A DNA stretch of 64,000 nucleotides from JAQUGA01 sp964521105 (GCA_964521105.1 CAZFPO010000001.1:1-64000); one strand, 5' to 3'. Shown: positions 1-8,774, counted from the stretch's first letter. Translations and numbers: made by a program. Notes: a model not told the origin generated them from the sequence alone.

Positions 1-105
1 TGTATTTAGAAATAATATTATATCTTTGTTTCACAAAAATTTTAGTATAACCTATTTTTATTTTCTTGTTTTAAGTCATTAATTAAGTTTAGTTAATATT
101 CGCTA

Positions 106-136
106 CAAATGTAAAATATTTTAAACATAAATACAA
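106..136 (-). promoter_or_regulatory. Leftward Bacteroidota-type promoter candidate
   Basis: Read on the minus strand, TTG (134-136) is followed after 20 nt by TACATTTG (106-113), matching the TTG / TAnnTTTG -33/-7 consensus of the phylum. It would drive a gene starting to the left of this window. No start codon with an open frame is visible before the edge, so the target is unknown. Confidence 0.4.
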
Positions 137-266
137 AAAATAAATTTATTATTTTACGGGATGAAAATCCAATAGGTTTACCTGCTTCCATTTTTATTGA
201 TTACATAGAAAAAACGCTGTTTCAAATATTTATAGATATTATTTCCGAAATATAATCTTTATTCTG

Positions 267-296
267 CATCAGAGTCTCCTAAAAGGGACTCTGATG
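267..296. repeat. Hairpin repeat, copy A (10-bp stem, 10-nt loop)
   Basis: CATCAGAGTC (267-276) pairs perfectly with GACTCTGATG (287-296) around the loop TCCTAAAAGG. The core GAGTC-loop-GACTC recurs near 48.4, 48.9, 49.5 and 63.4 kb. No transposase lies next to it. It could be a terminator, but only a short interrupted T stretch follows on the plus strand. Confidence 0.75.
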
Positions 297-329
297 TTTA
301 TTTTATCGAAATATATTTCTGTAAATCAT

Positions 330-337
330 TAAATTTG
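330..337 (+). promoter_or_regulatory. -7 promoter element for the LysE-type gene
   Basis: TAAATTTG matches TAnnTTTG exactly and lies 30 nt before the ATG at 368. No good TTG is seen 19-21 nt upstream, so only half of the consensus is present. Confidence 0.45.
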
Positions 338-367
338 CGGAAATATGGAAACAAAAGCATCTAAATC

Positions 368-991
368 ATGGAAATAACCTCCTTCACGCTTATTCTAATG
401 GGTGCTGTTTTTGGCTTATCGGCAGGAATGTCGCCAGGACCGTTGTTAACTCTTGTCATCACACAAACATTAAAACACAATCGTTCCGAAGGTGTAAAAG
501 TTGCGTTAGTACCCTTAATTACCGATTTACCGATTATTGCAATTACTTTTTTTGTTTTTTCAAGATTCTCTCAATCAAATATAGTGTTTAGCATAATTTC
601 GTTTGTAGGGGCAATTTTTATAGCCTATTTAGGATTCGAAACGATGAAAATTAAAACCATAAGCTTTGATATTCAAAATAAGAAACCAAATTCTCTAAAA
701 AAGGGAATCATAGCAAATTTTTTAAATCCTCATCCATATCTTTTTTGGCTTACTGTTGGAACTCCTACCGCTTTTAAAGCCTATGAAGCTGGTCTTTTAG
801 TAGCAATATTTTATTTTCTTTCGTTTTATATTTGTTTGATTGGTTCTAAAACAATTCTTGCTTTTATTATCGAAAAATCCAAGTCATTTATAAAAAATAA
901 AATTTATATATGGACGATGCGTATTCTCGGAATTGCCCTTCTGATATTTTCGGTTTTATTATTTTACGATGGATTTATAATGCTATATTAA
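368..991 (+). CDS. LysE/RhtB family translocator
   Basis: A 207-residue integral membrane protein with about six hydrophobic segments. The N-terminal stretch G-x-S-A-G-M-S-P-G-P (residues 17-26) is the family signature of LysE/RhtB exporters, which move amino acids or similar small solutes out of the cell. A second family-like patch, NFLNPHPYLFW, lies near residue 117. Length is usual for the family. It stands alone downstream of a TAAATTTG element and is followed 45 nt later by a gene with its own signal peptide. The substrate cannot be told from sequence. Confidence 0.85.
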   Translation: MEITSFTLILMGAVFGLSAGMSPGPLLTLVITQTLKHNRSEGVKVALVPLITDLPIIAITFFVFSRFSQSNIVFSIISFVGAIFIAYLGFETMKIKTISFDIQNKKPNSLKKGIIANFLNPHPYLFWLTVGTPTAFKAYEAGLLVAIFYFLSFYICLIGSKTILAFIIEKSKSFIKNKIYIWTMRILGIALLIFSVLLFYDGFIMLY

Positions 992-1036
992 TTTTAATCT
1001 TTTTAATATATTTGCTAAAACTTAAACAAACTTGTT

Positions 1037-2374
1037 ATGAATTGTCGAGATTTAAGCACTAAGTACTTTTTGCTGATTTTGGTGATGGGATTTACCAATT
1101 TATCCCATTCGCAAAACATCCGAGTTCTCTTTAATCAATCGGTAGATAATAGTGTTTCGTCTATAACCGATGCTGTTGAAGCCATAAATATTGAAGATTC
1201 CATCTGTAAATATATTGACATGGCAACTTCAAGTGTAGATATTGCAGTTTGGGATAATGGAAGTTCAAAAATTATCAATGCTTTAAATAATGCCTATAAT
1301 AGAGGTGTTATTGTTCGTTACATTTCAAGCAGCAACAGCATAAATAGTGCTTTGTCGAGTTTAAATTCAGGGATTTCGGTACTTGAAAGAGATGCTAGCA
1401 TTAGCACGAATGTTATGCACAACAAATTTGTATTGATTGACAATTCTTTTATGTTTACAGGTTCGATGAATTTCGGAAACGGGAGCATGTTTGATGACTA
1501 TAATAATTTAGTGTTTATTTTCGATAATACGATAACTCAGGCATATAAGGCGGAGTTTGATGAAATGTGGGGAGGAACTGGAGCTCAGTCAAATACAGCG
1601 AATAGTAAATTTGGACCTGATAAAACGGACAACACTCCGCATCATTTTACCATTGGTGGAAGTGGGGTTGAACTCTATTTTTCGCCAACCGATGGTACCA
1701 CTTTGAAAATTGTAGAAGCCATAAATACAGCCAACTATTCACTCGATATTGCCATGTTTACTTTTATAAATAATGATATCGGCGATGCTGTTGTTGCTGC
1801 AAAAAATAGGGGAGTAGTCGTGAGGGCGATTATTGAGAATGTCAATTATGTTGGTTCCGAACATTCTTCCTTAATAAGTAATGGAATTAACGTGCTATCA
1901 CACTCTAGTGTTCCATTCGATTTCCATCATAAATATTGTATTATTGATGCTAATAATGCTAATTCGGATCCAGTAGTAATTACGGGTTCGCACAATTGGA
2001 CAAATTCTGCCGAAGAAGATAATGACGAAAATACATTGATTATTCACAGTCAAATTATTGCCAATCAGTATTTAGAAGAGTTTTCAAAACGATTTTCGGA
2101 ATTATCACCGTCAAGTGTTGTAAATCAAACCTCCAATAATCAAGTTGCAATCTTTCCAAACCCCACAAGAGATTCATTTAAAATTGTTTCTGCAAAAAAT
2201 ATGAACAATTCAAAGTTGCTCATTCAATCCATAGATGGCTTGATTATACTTGAAAAGTCAGATTTTAGCGGATTTGAATGTGTTGTAGATATTTCCAATT
2301 TAGCCAAGGGAATATATTTTGTTTATCTTTATCAGGATAAAGAGCTAAATGTTTTGAAGTTAATGAATGAATAA
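1037..2374 (+). CDS. Secreted phospholipase D-like protein with T9SS sorting domain
   Basis: 445 residues. The N-terminus has a signal peptide (hydrophobic run ending near SHSQ, residue 26). Two phospholipase-D (HKD) repeats follow: H128-x-K130-x4-D135 with GSMN after it, and H297-x-K299-x4-D304 with GSHNW. One protein therefore contains the full two-half active site, like bacterial PLD-family nucleases and phospholipases. The last ~80 residues contain IFPNPTRD and a GIYF strand typical of type A T9SS sorting domains, so the enzyme is probably exported across the outer membrane and anchored or released. Nuclease or lipase activity is not decidable. Its stop is one base from the stop of the opposing purN, leaving no room for a private terminator. 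Confidence 0.85.
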   Translation: MNCRDLSTKYFLLILVMGFTNLSHSQNIRVLFNQSVDNSVSSITDAVEAINIEDSICKYIDMATSSVDIAVWDNGSSKIINALNNAYNRGVIVRYISSSNSINSALSSLNSGISVLERDASISTNVMHNKFVLIDNSFMFTGSMNFGNGSMFDDYNNLVFIFDNTITQAYKAEFDEMWGGTGAQSNTANSKFGPDKTDNTPHHFTIGGSGVELYFSPTDGTTLKIVEAINTANYSLDIAMFTFINNDIGDAVVAAKNRGVVVRAIIENVNYVGSEHSSLISNGINVLSHSSVPFDFHHKYCIIDANNANSDPVVITGSHNWTNSAEEDNDENTLIIHSQIIANQYLEEFSKRFSELSPSSVVNQTSNNQVAIFPNPTRDSFKIVSAKNMNNSKLLIQSIDGLIILEKSDFSGFECVVDISNLAKGIYFVYLYQDKELNVLKLMNE

Positions 2375-2375
2375 T

Positions 2376-2954
2376 TTATTCGTTTTCATTTTTTAAAATT
2401 GAATCAATTACCATAGGCAGGTGCTCGTATTCTAATTGATGAATTCTTGCAGCAAGAGAATCAATGGTGTCATTAGAGTTAACCTTACATTTTGCTTGTA
2501 GTAAAATGTTGCCTTTATCATATTCTTCATTAACATAGTGGATAGTAATTCCGGTTTCCAATTCTTTATTTTCCAATACTGCTTGATGAACATTACTACC
2601 AAACATACCTTTGCCCCCATATTTTGGAAGAAGAGCAGGGTGGAGGTTGATTATTTGATTAGGGAATTTATTAATGAATGATTTTGGAATAAGCCATAAA
2701 AATCCAGCGAGTACTATTAAATCGGGATTTATTGTCAAAATTTCATGTAAAACAATGTCGGAGTTATAAAATTCTTTTTTTGAAAATACTCGGCATTGAA
2801 TATTTTCAGCTTTTGCACGTTCAATTACATATGCATTAGGATTATTACAAAAAATTGAATCTATTATAATATTAGGTTGGGTTTTGAAATAATCGATAAT
2901 ACGTTGAGCATTTGAGCCGTTTCCACTAGCAAAAATTACTATTTTCTTGATCAT
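2376..2954 (-). CDS. purN: Phosphoribosylglycinamide formyltransferase (PurN)
   Basis: Transfers a formyl group from 10-formyl-THF to GAR in purine synthesis. 192 residues from the chosen start. Visible features are the N-terminal strand and loop IVIFASGNGSNAQ, the catalytic Asn-His pair in INLHPALLP, and the Asp in YDKGNIL. I start at ATG 2954 rather than the in-frame ATG at 2996. Family proteins begin at this I/V-rich strand, and a TACTTTTG promoter element (2976-2983) lies inside the longer version. It is divergent from acpP-fabF-rnc. Confidence 0.92.
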   Translation of the reverse strand: MIKKIVIFASGNGSNAQRIIDYFKTQPNIIIDSIFCNNPNAYVIERAKAENIQCRVFSKKEFYNSDIVLHEILTINPDLIVLAGFLWLIPKSFINKFPNQIINLHPALLPKYGGKGMFGSNVHQAVLENKELETGITIHYVNEEYDKGNILLQAKCKVNSNDTIDSLAARIHQLEYEHLPMVIDSILKNENE

Positions 2955-2975
2955 TAGGTGAAAATTATTTAATTG

Positions 2976-2983
2976 CAAAAGTA
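2976..2983 (-). promoter_or_regulatory. -7 promoter element of purN
   Basis: On the minus strand TACTTTTG matches TAnnTTTG exactly, 21 nt before the ATG at 2954. The nearest upstream TTG is only 15 nt away, so the -33 half is poor. The element is important because it rules against the longer purN start. Confidence 0.5.
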
Positions 2984-3246
2984 CTTTTTTTTTCATTTCA
3001 ATTTTAATTTTATAATATATTGCAAATCAGATGTGTAATTAATTATTTAAAAATTATTTACCGTATTACTATAAAAAGGAAAGATTTTGAAAACACATAT
3101 TGAAACTTGTAATTTTTCATAGAAATAAGCGTTAAAATAACAAGATTTTAATAAACATTAACAATTGTATTGATTTGAGAATAAACGAATTAAAGCCATA
3201 AAAACAACAATATAGTAAATTTAATAATGAGGTAATAAAAAAAGAT

Positions 3247-3254
3247 TAATTTTG
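3247..3254 (+). promoter_or_regulatory. -7 promoter element of acpP-fabF-rnc
   Basis: TAATTTTG matches the TAnnTTTG consensus and ends 26 nt before the acpP ATG. No TTG is seen at the expected -33 distance. The ~290-nt purN-acpP gap is otherwise AT-rich with no gene. Confidence 0.5.
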
Positions 3255-3280
3255 CAGGGTTAAATCAAAAAACAAAAATT

Positions 3281-3517
3281 ATGTCTGAAATTGCAGAAAA
3301 AGTTAAAGCTATCATCGTTGATAAATTAGGCGTTGATGAAAATGAAGTTGCTCCTGAAGCAAGTTTTACTAATGATTTAGGTGCAGATTCTCTCGACACT
3401 GTTGAATTGATTATGGAATTTGAAAAAGAATTCAATATAGCGATTCCTGATGATCAAGCTGAAAAAATTTCTACGGTAGGTGATGCTATTACCTATATTG
3501 AAAACAATGCAAATTAA
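3281..3517 (+). CDS. acpP: Acyl carrier protein
   Basis: A 78-residue acidic four-helix protein that carries growing fatty acyl chains on a 4'-phosphopantetheine arm. The attachment site is Ser37 in the GADSLDTVEL motif. Length and sequence are standard for AcpP. It is the first gene of acpP-fabF-rnc, a cluster in which carrier protein and condensing enzyme are made together. A consensus-like -7 element lies just upstream. Confidence 0.97.
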   Translation: MSEIAEKVKAIIVDKLGVDENEVAPEASFTNDLGADSLDTVELIMEFEKEFNIAIPDDQAEKISTVGDAITYIENNAN

Positions 3518-3547
3518 TTTTATTTAGTAACAAACACTTTTTCCTTG

Positions 3548-4801
3548 ATGGAGTTAAAAAGAGTTGTTGTTACCGGCTTAGGAGCCCTTACCCCAATTGG
3601 AAATACCGTTGAAGAATACTGGAACGGTTTGATAAATGGGGTGAGTGGTGCCGCTGGTATCACGCGTTTTGATGCCACGCAGTTCAAAACGCATTTTGCT
3701 TGCGAAGTTAAAAATTTTGACCCTTCTATACACTTCGACAGAAAAGAAGCCCGTAAATTAGATTTGTTTACTCAATTTGCCATGGTAGTTGCTGATCAAG
3801 CGGTTAAAGATTCCGAAATGAATCTTGAAACAGTTGATTTAGACAGGATTGGTGTTATATGGGGAACAGGAATTGGCGGGTTTACTACATTTATTGAAGA
3901 AATTACAAACTATACGAACGGTGGTGGAGTGCCTCGCTTTAATCCATTTTTTATTCCTAAGGTGATTGGAGACATTGCTGCAGGTCATATATCAATGAAA
4001 TATGGTTTTGCTGGTCCCAATTATGTTACGACTTCCGCTTGTGCATCTGCTGCTAATGCAATTAGCGATGCTTTCATACATATTATGATTGGTGATTGTG
4101 ATATGGTGGTTACTGGTGGCTCCGAAGCGGGTATTAACGAAGCGGGTATTGGTGGATTTGGCGCAATGCATGCTATATCTGCTCGTAATGATGACCCAAA
4201 AACTGCTTCTCGTCCGTTTGATGTAGACAGAGATGGGTTTGTTTTAGGTGAAGGTGCTGCTGCATTGGTACTTGAAGAGTATGAACATGCTAAAGCTCGT
4301 GGTGCAAAAATTTATGCCGAAATAATTGGATATGGTCTTTCAGCTGATGCTCACCACCTTACTGCCCCTCATCCCGAAGGTCATGGCGCAATGAAAGCTA
4401 TGAAAAAAGCTATTGATCAAGGTAATATAAATATTTCTGACATAGACCATATTAACACGCATGGAACTTCAACCCCAGTTGGTGATGTTGCCGAAATTAG
4501 TGCTATTATGAATTTATTTGGCGAACATGCATTTAAAATTAATATTAATTCAACTAAATCAATGACGGGGCACCTTTTAGGAGCTGCTGCCGCAGTTGAA
4601 GCTGTTGCCACAGTTTTAGCCGTTAAAAATGACCTTGTTCCTCCTACAATTAATCAATTTAATTTAGACCCTCAAATCGACCCTAAGTTAAATTTTACTT
4701 TTAATAAAGCTCAAAATAGAGTGGTAAATTATGCACTTTCAAATGCTTTTGGATTTGGAGGACATAATACATCGTTATTGTTTAAAAAGTTTACCGAATA
4801 G
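3548..4801 (+). CDS. fabF: 3-oxoacyl-ACP synthase II (FabF)
   Basis: Condenses malonyl-ACP with acyl-ACP in fatty-acid elongation. 417 residues from ATG 3548; an in-frame TTG sits directly before it at 3545 and is not needed. The Cys-His-His triad is at C165 (TTSACASAANAI), H305 (INTHGTSTPVGD) and H342 (SMTGHLLGAAAAVEA), the spacing expected for KAS II. The C-terminal FGFGGHN glycine-rich loop is also present. It lies 30 nt after acpP and is followed at once by rnc. Confidence 0.97.
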   Translation: MELKRVVVTGLGALTPIGNTVEEYWNGLINGVSGAAGITRFDATQFKTHFACEVKNFDPSIHFDRKEARKLDLFTQFAMVVADQAVKDSEMNLETVDLDRIGVIWGTGIGGFTTFIEEITNYTNGGGVPRFNPFFIPKVIGDIAAGHISMKYGFAGPNYVTTSACASAANAISDAFIHIMIGDCDMVVTGGSEAGINEAGIGGFGAMHAISARNDDPKTASRPFDVDRDGFVLGEGAAALVLEEYEHAKARGAKIYAEIIGYGLSADAHHLTAPHPEGHGAMKAMKKAIDQGNINISDIDHINTHGTSTPVGDVAEISAIMNLFGEHAFKININSTKSMTGHLLGAAAAVEAVATVLAVKNDLVPPTINQFNLDPQIDPKLNFTFNKAQNRVVNYALSNAFGFGGHNTSLLFKKFTE

Positions 4802-4802
4802 T

Positions 4803-5519
4803 TTGATCTTGTTTAAGATATTCAAAAAACAAAACGACAAATATCAATTGTCAAAATACATTAAAAATATTTTTGGGTTTACTCCCAAAAATATTTTTTT
4901 GTATGAGTTAGCATTTACTCACTCATCTGCTGCTCAAACTAGTAACGGAAGAAAGATTAATTATGAACGCTTAGAATATCTTGGAGATGCCATTTTGGGG
5001 GCTATCGTTGCCGATTATCTCTATAAAAAATTTCCTAATACCGATGAAGGTTTTCTTACAGAAACCCGATCGAAACTTGTAAGTAGAGCTAATTTAGGTA
5101 AACTCGCTCTAAAACTAGGAATGGATAAAAAAGCCATCGTTTCCGATTGTTATTCTGGCTCTAAATCGCTAAGTGGCGATTTATTTGAAGCCTTTATTGG
5201 GGCTGTATATATTGACAAAGGGTATTCATTTACACAAAATTTAGTGGTGCGAAAAATCTTTGCCAATTTTTTAGATATGGATGAAATTTTGAAAAAAGAA
5301 ACCAACTTTAAGAGTCGATTAATTGAAGACTGTCAGCGGGATAAACTTACTCTGGAATTTCATGTAATAAAAGAGGAATTGGTGAAAAATCGAAAACAAT
5401 TTTGGGTTGAAGTTGTAATAGATGGTGAAAATACTGGCGTAGTAGCCTGCGAATACAACATTAAAGCAGCCGAACAACTTGCATCTGAACACTATTTTTT
5501 AATGAAATCAGAAACCTAA
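4803..5519 (+). CDS. rnc: Ribonuclease III
   Basis: Endonuclease for double-stranded RNA, acting in rRNA and mRNA processing. The catalytic signature is E55-R-L-E58-Y-L-G-D62, with D126-L-F-E129 as the second acidic pair, matching RNase III spacing. A double-stranded-RNA-binding domain follows from about residue 165. The start is uncertain. No ATG fits well: the in-frame ATGs at 4731 and 4743 lie inside fabF and add residues unlike the family. TTG 4803, just past the fabF stop, is preferred, and TTG 4809 is also possible. Third gene of acpP-fabF-rnc. Confidence 0.93.
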   Translation: MILFKIFKKQNDKYQLSKYIKNIFGFTPKNIFLYELAFTHSSAAQTSNGRKINYERLEYLGDAILGAIVADYLYKKFPNTDEGFLTETRSKLVSRANLGKLALKLGMDKKAIVSDCYSGSKSLSGDLFEAFIGAVYIDKGYSFTQNLVVRKIFANFLDMDEILKKETNFKSRLIEDCQRDKLTLEFHVIKEELVKNRKQFWVEVVIDGENTGVVACEYNIKAAEQLASEHYFLMKSET

Positions 5520-5589
5520 TCGGTGATTTGATTTTTTTTCTGTTTCTAAAATTCCATAAGTTCAATTAGTAAATGCAACTTTTTATTAT

Positions 5590-5597
5590 TATATTTG
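5590..5597 (+). promoter_or_regulatory. -7 promoter element of the AbiE-type pair
   Basis: TATATTTG matches TAnnTTTG exactly, 29 nt before the ATG at 5627. No TTG is seen at the -33 distance. It indicates that the toxin-antitoxin pair has its own promoter, separate from rnc. Confidence 0.45.
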
Positions 5598-5626
5598 CAA
5601 ACTGATAATCTAAAATATTTGGATTT

Positions 5627-6205
5627 ATGGTTGGTGAAATAAAGAAGGATATTATTTTTGAAATCTATCGCGATTCGCGTACTGTTTTCAGAATCAATGA
5701 TATCGCTATTTTGATGAACGATGTAAAAGATTCTAACTTATCCAAAAAAATGAATTATTATGTTCAAACAGGAAAATTGCTTAATCCACGAAAAGGATTT
5801 TATGCAAAGTTCGGTTACAATCCCGAAGAATTAGCATGTTTATTATTTACACCTACATACATTTCTCTCGAATATGTATTGCAGCAATCGGGACTTATCT
5901 TTCAATATAGTAATACATTAACCAATATAAGCTATCTTTCGAGAGAAGTTAAAATTGATAGTCAAACTATCCGATATAGACAAATAAAGGGAGAAATTTT
6001 AACAAATACTTCGGGAATTGTTTTGAACACAAACAATACAAATATCGCTTCAACAGAACGTGCTTTTTTGGATATGTTGTATTTGGACAAAGATTTTTAT
6101 TTTGATAACCTACATATTCTTGACCAAAAAAAGTTGTCAAAACTATTGCCATTATACAAATCTCAAACATTAAATAGAACTGTAAGTAATTTAATATCAA
6201 TATGA
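5627..6205 (+). CDS. AbiEi-family antitoxin / transcriptional regulator
   Basis: 192 residues. The N-terminal ~60 residues look like a winged-helix segment (KDIIFEIYRDSRTVFRINDI followed by a short turn and a basic patch RKGFYAK), and the remainder resembles the AbiEi C-terminal domain (STERAFLDMLYL near residue 145). In AbiE systems this protein represses its own operon and opposes the AbiEii nucleotidyltransferase. The stop overlaps the next start as ATGA (6202-6205), so translation is probably coupled. The family assignment rests on the pairing and overall pattern rather than on a strict motif. Confidence 0.75.
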   Translation: MVGEIKKDIIFEIYRDSRTVFRINDIAILMNDVKDSNLSKKMNYYVQTGKLLNPRKGFYAKFGYNPEELACLLFTPTYISLEYVLQQSGLIFQYSNTLTNISYLSREVKIDSQTIRYRQIKGEILTNTSGIVLNTNNTNIASTERAFLDMLYLDKDFYFDNLHILDQKKLSKLLPLYKSQTLNRTVSNLISI

Positions 6206-6903
6206 TAGATGTAAATAAGCATAAATTTTATTTAGTACAGTTACTCAAGGATATATATTCCGATACTGAACTTGCAAATTGTTTAGGGTTTAAAGGGGGT
6301 ACGGCTATGATCTTTTTCTATAATCTACCTCGTTTTTCGGTAGATTTGGATTTCAATCTGCTTTTACCTGAAAAACAAGGGGTTGTTTATTCAAAAATTC
6401 ACAAAATTGTACTTAAATATGGAAAAATTCATGATGAGGCAAATAAAATAAACGGTGATATTATTGTCCTTGATTACGGAGTTAAGGAACGTAAGTTGAA
6501 AATTGAAATATCTAACCGACAATTCAACGATGTGTATGAAGTCAAAAATTTACTAGGCATCAATATGAGAGTGATGACATTGAGTAATATGTTTTCACAT
6601 AAACTTTGCGCATTACTCGACAGAAGTAGTCTTACAAATCGGGATATTTTTGATTGTTATTTTTTTATGAGTCGTCAAACGCCACTTAACAAAAAAGTTG
6701 TAGAACAACGAACAGGTTACGCAATGTCGATTTATATTCAAAATTGCATCGATGCAATTGAAACAATGCCTAATAAAAGTTTACTAGACGGAATTGGAGA
6801 ATTAGTTGATTTGGATTTAAAATCGTTTGTTCGAAATAAATTGAAAAATGAAATATTAACCTTACTAAGGTTTTATAAAGAATACCCGATATTACTGCCT
6901 TAA
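6202..6903 (+). CDS. AbiEii-family nucleotidyltransferase toxin
   Basis: 233 residues of the DNA-polymerase-beta-like nucleotidyltransferase fold. Motif I is G32-G33-T34 in LGFKGGTAM, and the metal-binding pair is D48-x-D50 in RFSVDLDFNL. A third acidic strand, KLKIEIS, and the late motif HKLCALLDR...RDIFDCYFF also fit AbiEii. Known relatives are toxins of type IV toxin-antitoxin systems with phage-defence or maintenance roles. It overlaps the antitoxin by 4 nt. All core residues are present, so it looks intact. The phage spectrum or target cannot be inferred. Confidence 0.82.
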   Translation: MIDVNKHKFYLVQLLKDIYSDTELANCLGFKGGTAMIFFYNLPRFSVDLDFNLLLPEKQGVVYSKIHKIVLKYGKIHDEANKINGDIIVLDYGVKERKLKIEISNRQFNDVYEVKNLLGINMRVMTLSNMFSHKLCALLDRSSLTNRDIFDCYFFMSRQTPLNKKVVEQRTGYAMSIYIQNCIDAIETMPNKSLLDGIGELVDLDLKSFVRNKLKNEILTLLRFYKEYPILLP

Positions 6904-7277
6904 TTCATAATTGTATTTTTGTTGTTTGCGATTTTATTAAACTTTAACAGATTACTATCCAATATGGAATATCAAGAACCCCAAAACTCATAGTTTATAA
7001 AAAAAGGACACATTCCAATTTGTTTATCCCAAATCAATCAATAGTAGATTTGAATAATTTTATTGATTTAATCCCGATTTTAGATTTGTTTCAGTTTGTT
7101 TCATCATATTGATTTAGAATTGTTTAGATATTTATATAGTTTTATTGCTTATTATGGGTTACAACGTGCCTATATTATAAAAAATCAAAAAAATGCATTG
7201 CAAATGCATTAAATGTAAACTTGAAATTTTGATTAATTCATTTTTATTTGTATTTTGCGGTATCATATCTAAGTAAT
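6904..7277 (+). other. 374-nt intergenic region before the antiporter
   Basis: No gene is supported. It contains AATGCATT twice, separated by 3 nt (about 7192-7211). Each half is self-palindromic, so this could be an operator for a dimeric regulator. The antiporter promoter lies at the right end. Confidence 0.5.
7229..7257 (+). promoter_or_regulatory. Promoter of the K+/H+ antiporter
   Basis: TTG (7229-7231), then 19 nt, then TATTTTG (7251-7257), a near match to the TTG-N19-TAnnTTTG consensus with one base missing in the -7 part. It overlaps the in-frame TTG codon at 7248, which argues that translation begins at ATG 7278. Confidence 0.5.
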
Positions 7278-8774
7278 ATGCACATAAAGATTGAAATTGT
7301 TTTATTCGTGTTATCAATTTTGTTTTTCTTAAGTATTTTGGCAGGGAAAGCAAGTTCAAGATTTGGTGTTCCAGCGTTGTTGCTTTTTTTGTCGGTTGGT
7401 ATGTTGTGTGGAAGCGATGGCTTGGGAATTCAGTTTGAAAACATTTATGTTGCTCAAACAATCGGAACGATAGCTCTTTGTATCATTTTGTTTTCTGGAG
7501 GAATGGATACCAAGATTTCTGAAATTCGTCCAATTATCCCACAAGGCATAATTTTAGCTACGTTTGGTGTTCTTCTTACGGCATTAATAACAGGCATTCT
7601 TGTTTGGTTTATTTTAGGAATGACTATGAAATCGGCTGGTATAGGACTTTTGACATCACTTTTGTTGGCTGCCACAATGTCTTCAACAGATTCTGCCTCT
7701 GTTTTTTCAATATTAAGGTCGAAAAACTTGCAGCTTAAAAATAATATTCGACCAATGCTTGAACTCGAAAGCGGGAGTAATGATCCAATGGCTTATGTAT
7801 TGGTTATTACCCTAATTGAGATTGTTAAAATGGAAACTGAGCAGAATTACTGGCTCGCTGGTGGAGCATTATTACTTCAACTTGGGGTTGGTGCTTTAAT
7901 AGGATTTTTATTAGGTAAATTTGCTGTTTTTGTAATAAATCGACTTAAAATTGGAAACGATTCATTATACCCAATTTTGGTTTTCACTTTCTGTATTTTT
8001 ATTTTTTCAACCACTTACTTTATTAAAGGAAATAGCTTTTTAGCAGTTTATATCAGCGGATTGGTTATTGGAAATTCTAAATTTGTTCATAAAAGGTCAT
8101 CATTGAATTTTTTTGACGGACTAGCTTGGATGTTTCAATTAGTTATGTTTTTAACATTAGGACTTTTAGTAAATCCGCATGAATTAGTGCCAATTATTAT
8201 TCCGGGTTTGATAATTAGTTTTTTGATGATATTCTTTTCTCGTCCTCTTTCCGTTTTTCTATGTTTACTTCCCTTTCGAAAAATGCCGTTTCGTGATAAA
8301 ACATACGTGTCGTGGGTTGGTTTACGTGGGGCTGTTCCGATAATATTTGCAATTATTCCTTTAGCCGAGAATGTTCCTCATGCTCGAATAATATTTAATA
8401 TTGTTTTCTTTTGTACATTGGTTTCATTATTAGTTCAAGGTACTTCGCTTTCGTTAATGGCTAAGTGGCTTAATTTAGCAGAAAAACAATTGAAGGTAAA
8501 GAAACTTAAAAATTTTGATGTCGATTTTTCAAATGATATTAAGTCGGTAATCACAGAAATCGAAATATCTAGTAATGTTTTAAGCGTAGGAAATAAGCTA
8601 ATGAATCTTTCATTTCCAGAAAATACTATTGTAGTAATGGTTAAACGTGATGACAAATATTTTGTTCCAACTGGAAATACTATTCTTAAAGAGAATGACA
8701 AACTTATGATTATCACCGACAATCATAATGCTTTGCTTGAAACGTATAAGAGTTTAGGAATTGAAAATATTTAG
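7278..8774 (+). CDS. Potassium/proton antiporter, CPA1 family (NhaP2/CvrA-like)
   Basis: 498 residues. The first ~390 form about 12-13 membrane segments of a sodium/proton-exchanger (CPA1) fold, with the charged stretch SSTDSASVFSILR and ELESGSNDPMAYVL typical of the ion-binding core. The C-terminal ~100 residues look like a cytoplasmic TrkA-C/RCK-type domain (VVMVKRDDKYFVPTGNT, LKENDKLMIIT). This pairing is the layout of K+/H+ antiporters such as NhaP2. ATG 7278 is preferred over an upstream in-frame TTG (7248) inside the promoter. Ion specificity is an inference from the architecture. Confidence 0.88.
   Translation: MHIKIEIVLFVLSILFFLSILAGKASSRFGVPALLLFLSVGMLCGSDGLGIQFENIYVAQTIGTIALCIILFSGGMDTKISEIRPIIPQGIILATFGVLLTALITGILVWFILGMTMKSAGIGLLTSLLLAATMSSTDSASVFSILRSKNLQLKNNIRPMLELESGSNDPMAYVLVITLIEIVKMETEQNYWLAGGALLLQLGVGALIGFLLGKFAVFVINRLKIGNDSLYPILVFTFCIFIFSTTYFIKGNSFLAVYISGLVIGNSKFVHKRSSLNFFDGLAWMFQLVMFLTLGLLVNPHELVPIIIPGLIISFLMIFFSRPLSVFLCLLPFRKMPFRDKTYVSWVGLRGAVPIIFAIIPLAENVPHARIIFNIVFFCTLVSLLVQGTSLSLMAKWLNLAEKQLKVKKLKNFDVDFSNDIKSVITEIEISSNVLSVGNKLMNLSFPENTIVVMVKRDDKYFVPTGNTILKENDKLMIITDNHNALLETYKSLGIENI

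Larger units (their letters stand above)
1..367. other. Intergenic region at left window edge
   Basis: No convincing gene. It is very AT-rich and holds an outward promoter-like pair on the minus strand, a hairpin repeat and the -7 element for the LysE-type gene, each listed separately. A second TAnnTTTG match (TATCTTTG) lies at 21-28 on the plus strand without an obvious target. Confidence 0.6.

Noticed and set aside
7159..7461. 100-codon minus-strand frame across the antiporter start
   Set aside because: Overlaps the promoter and first 60 codons of a well-supported gene; no family resemblance.
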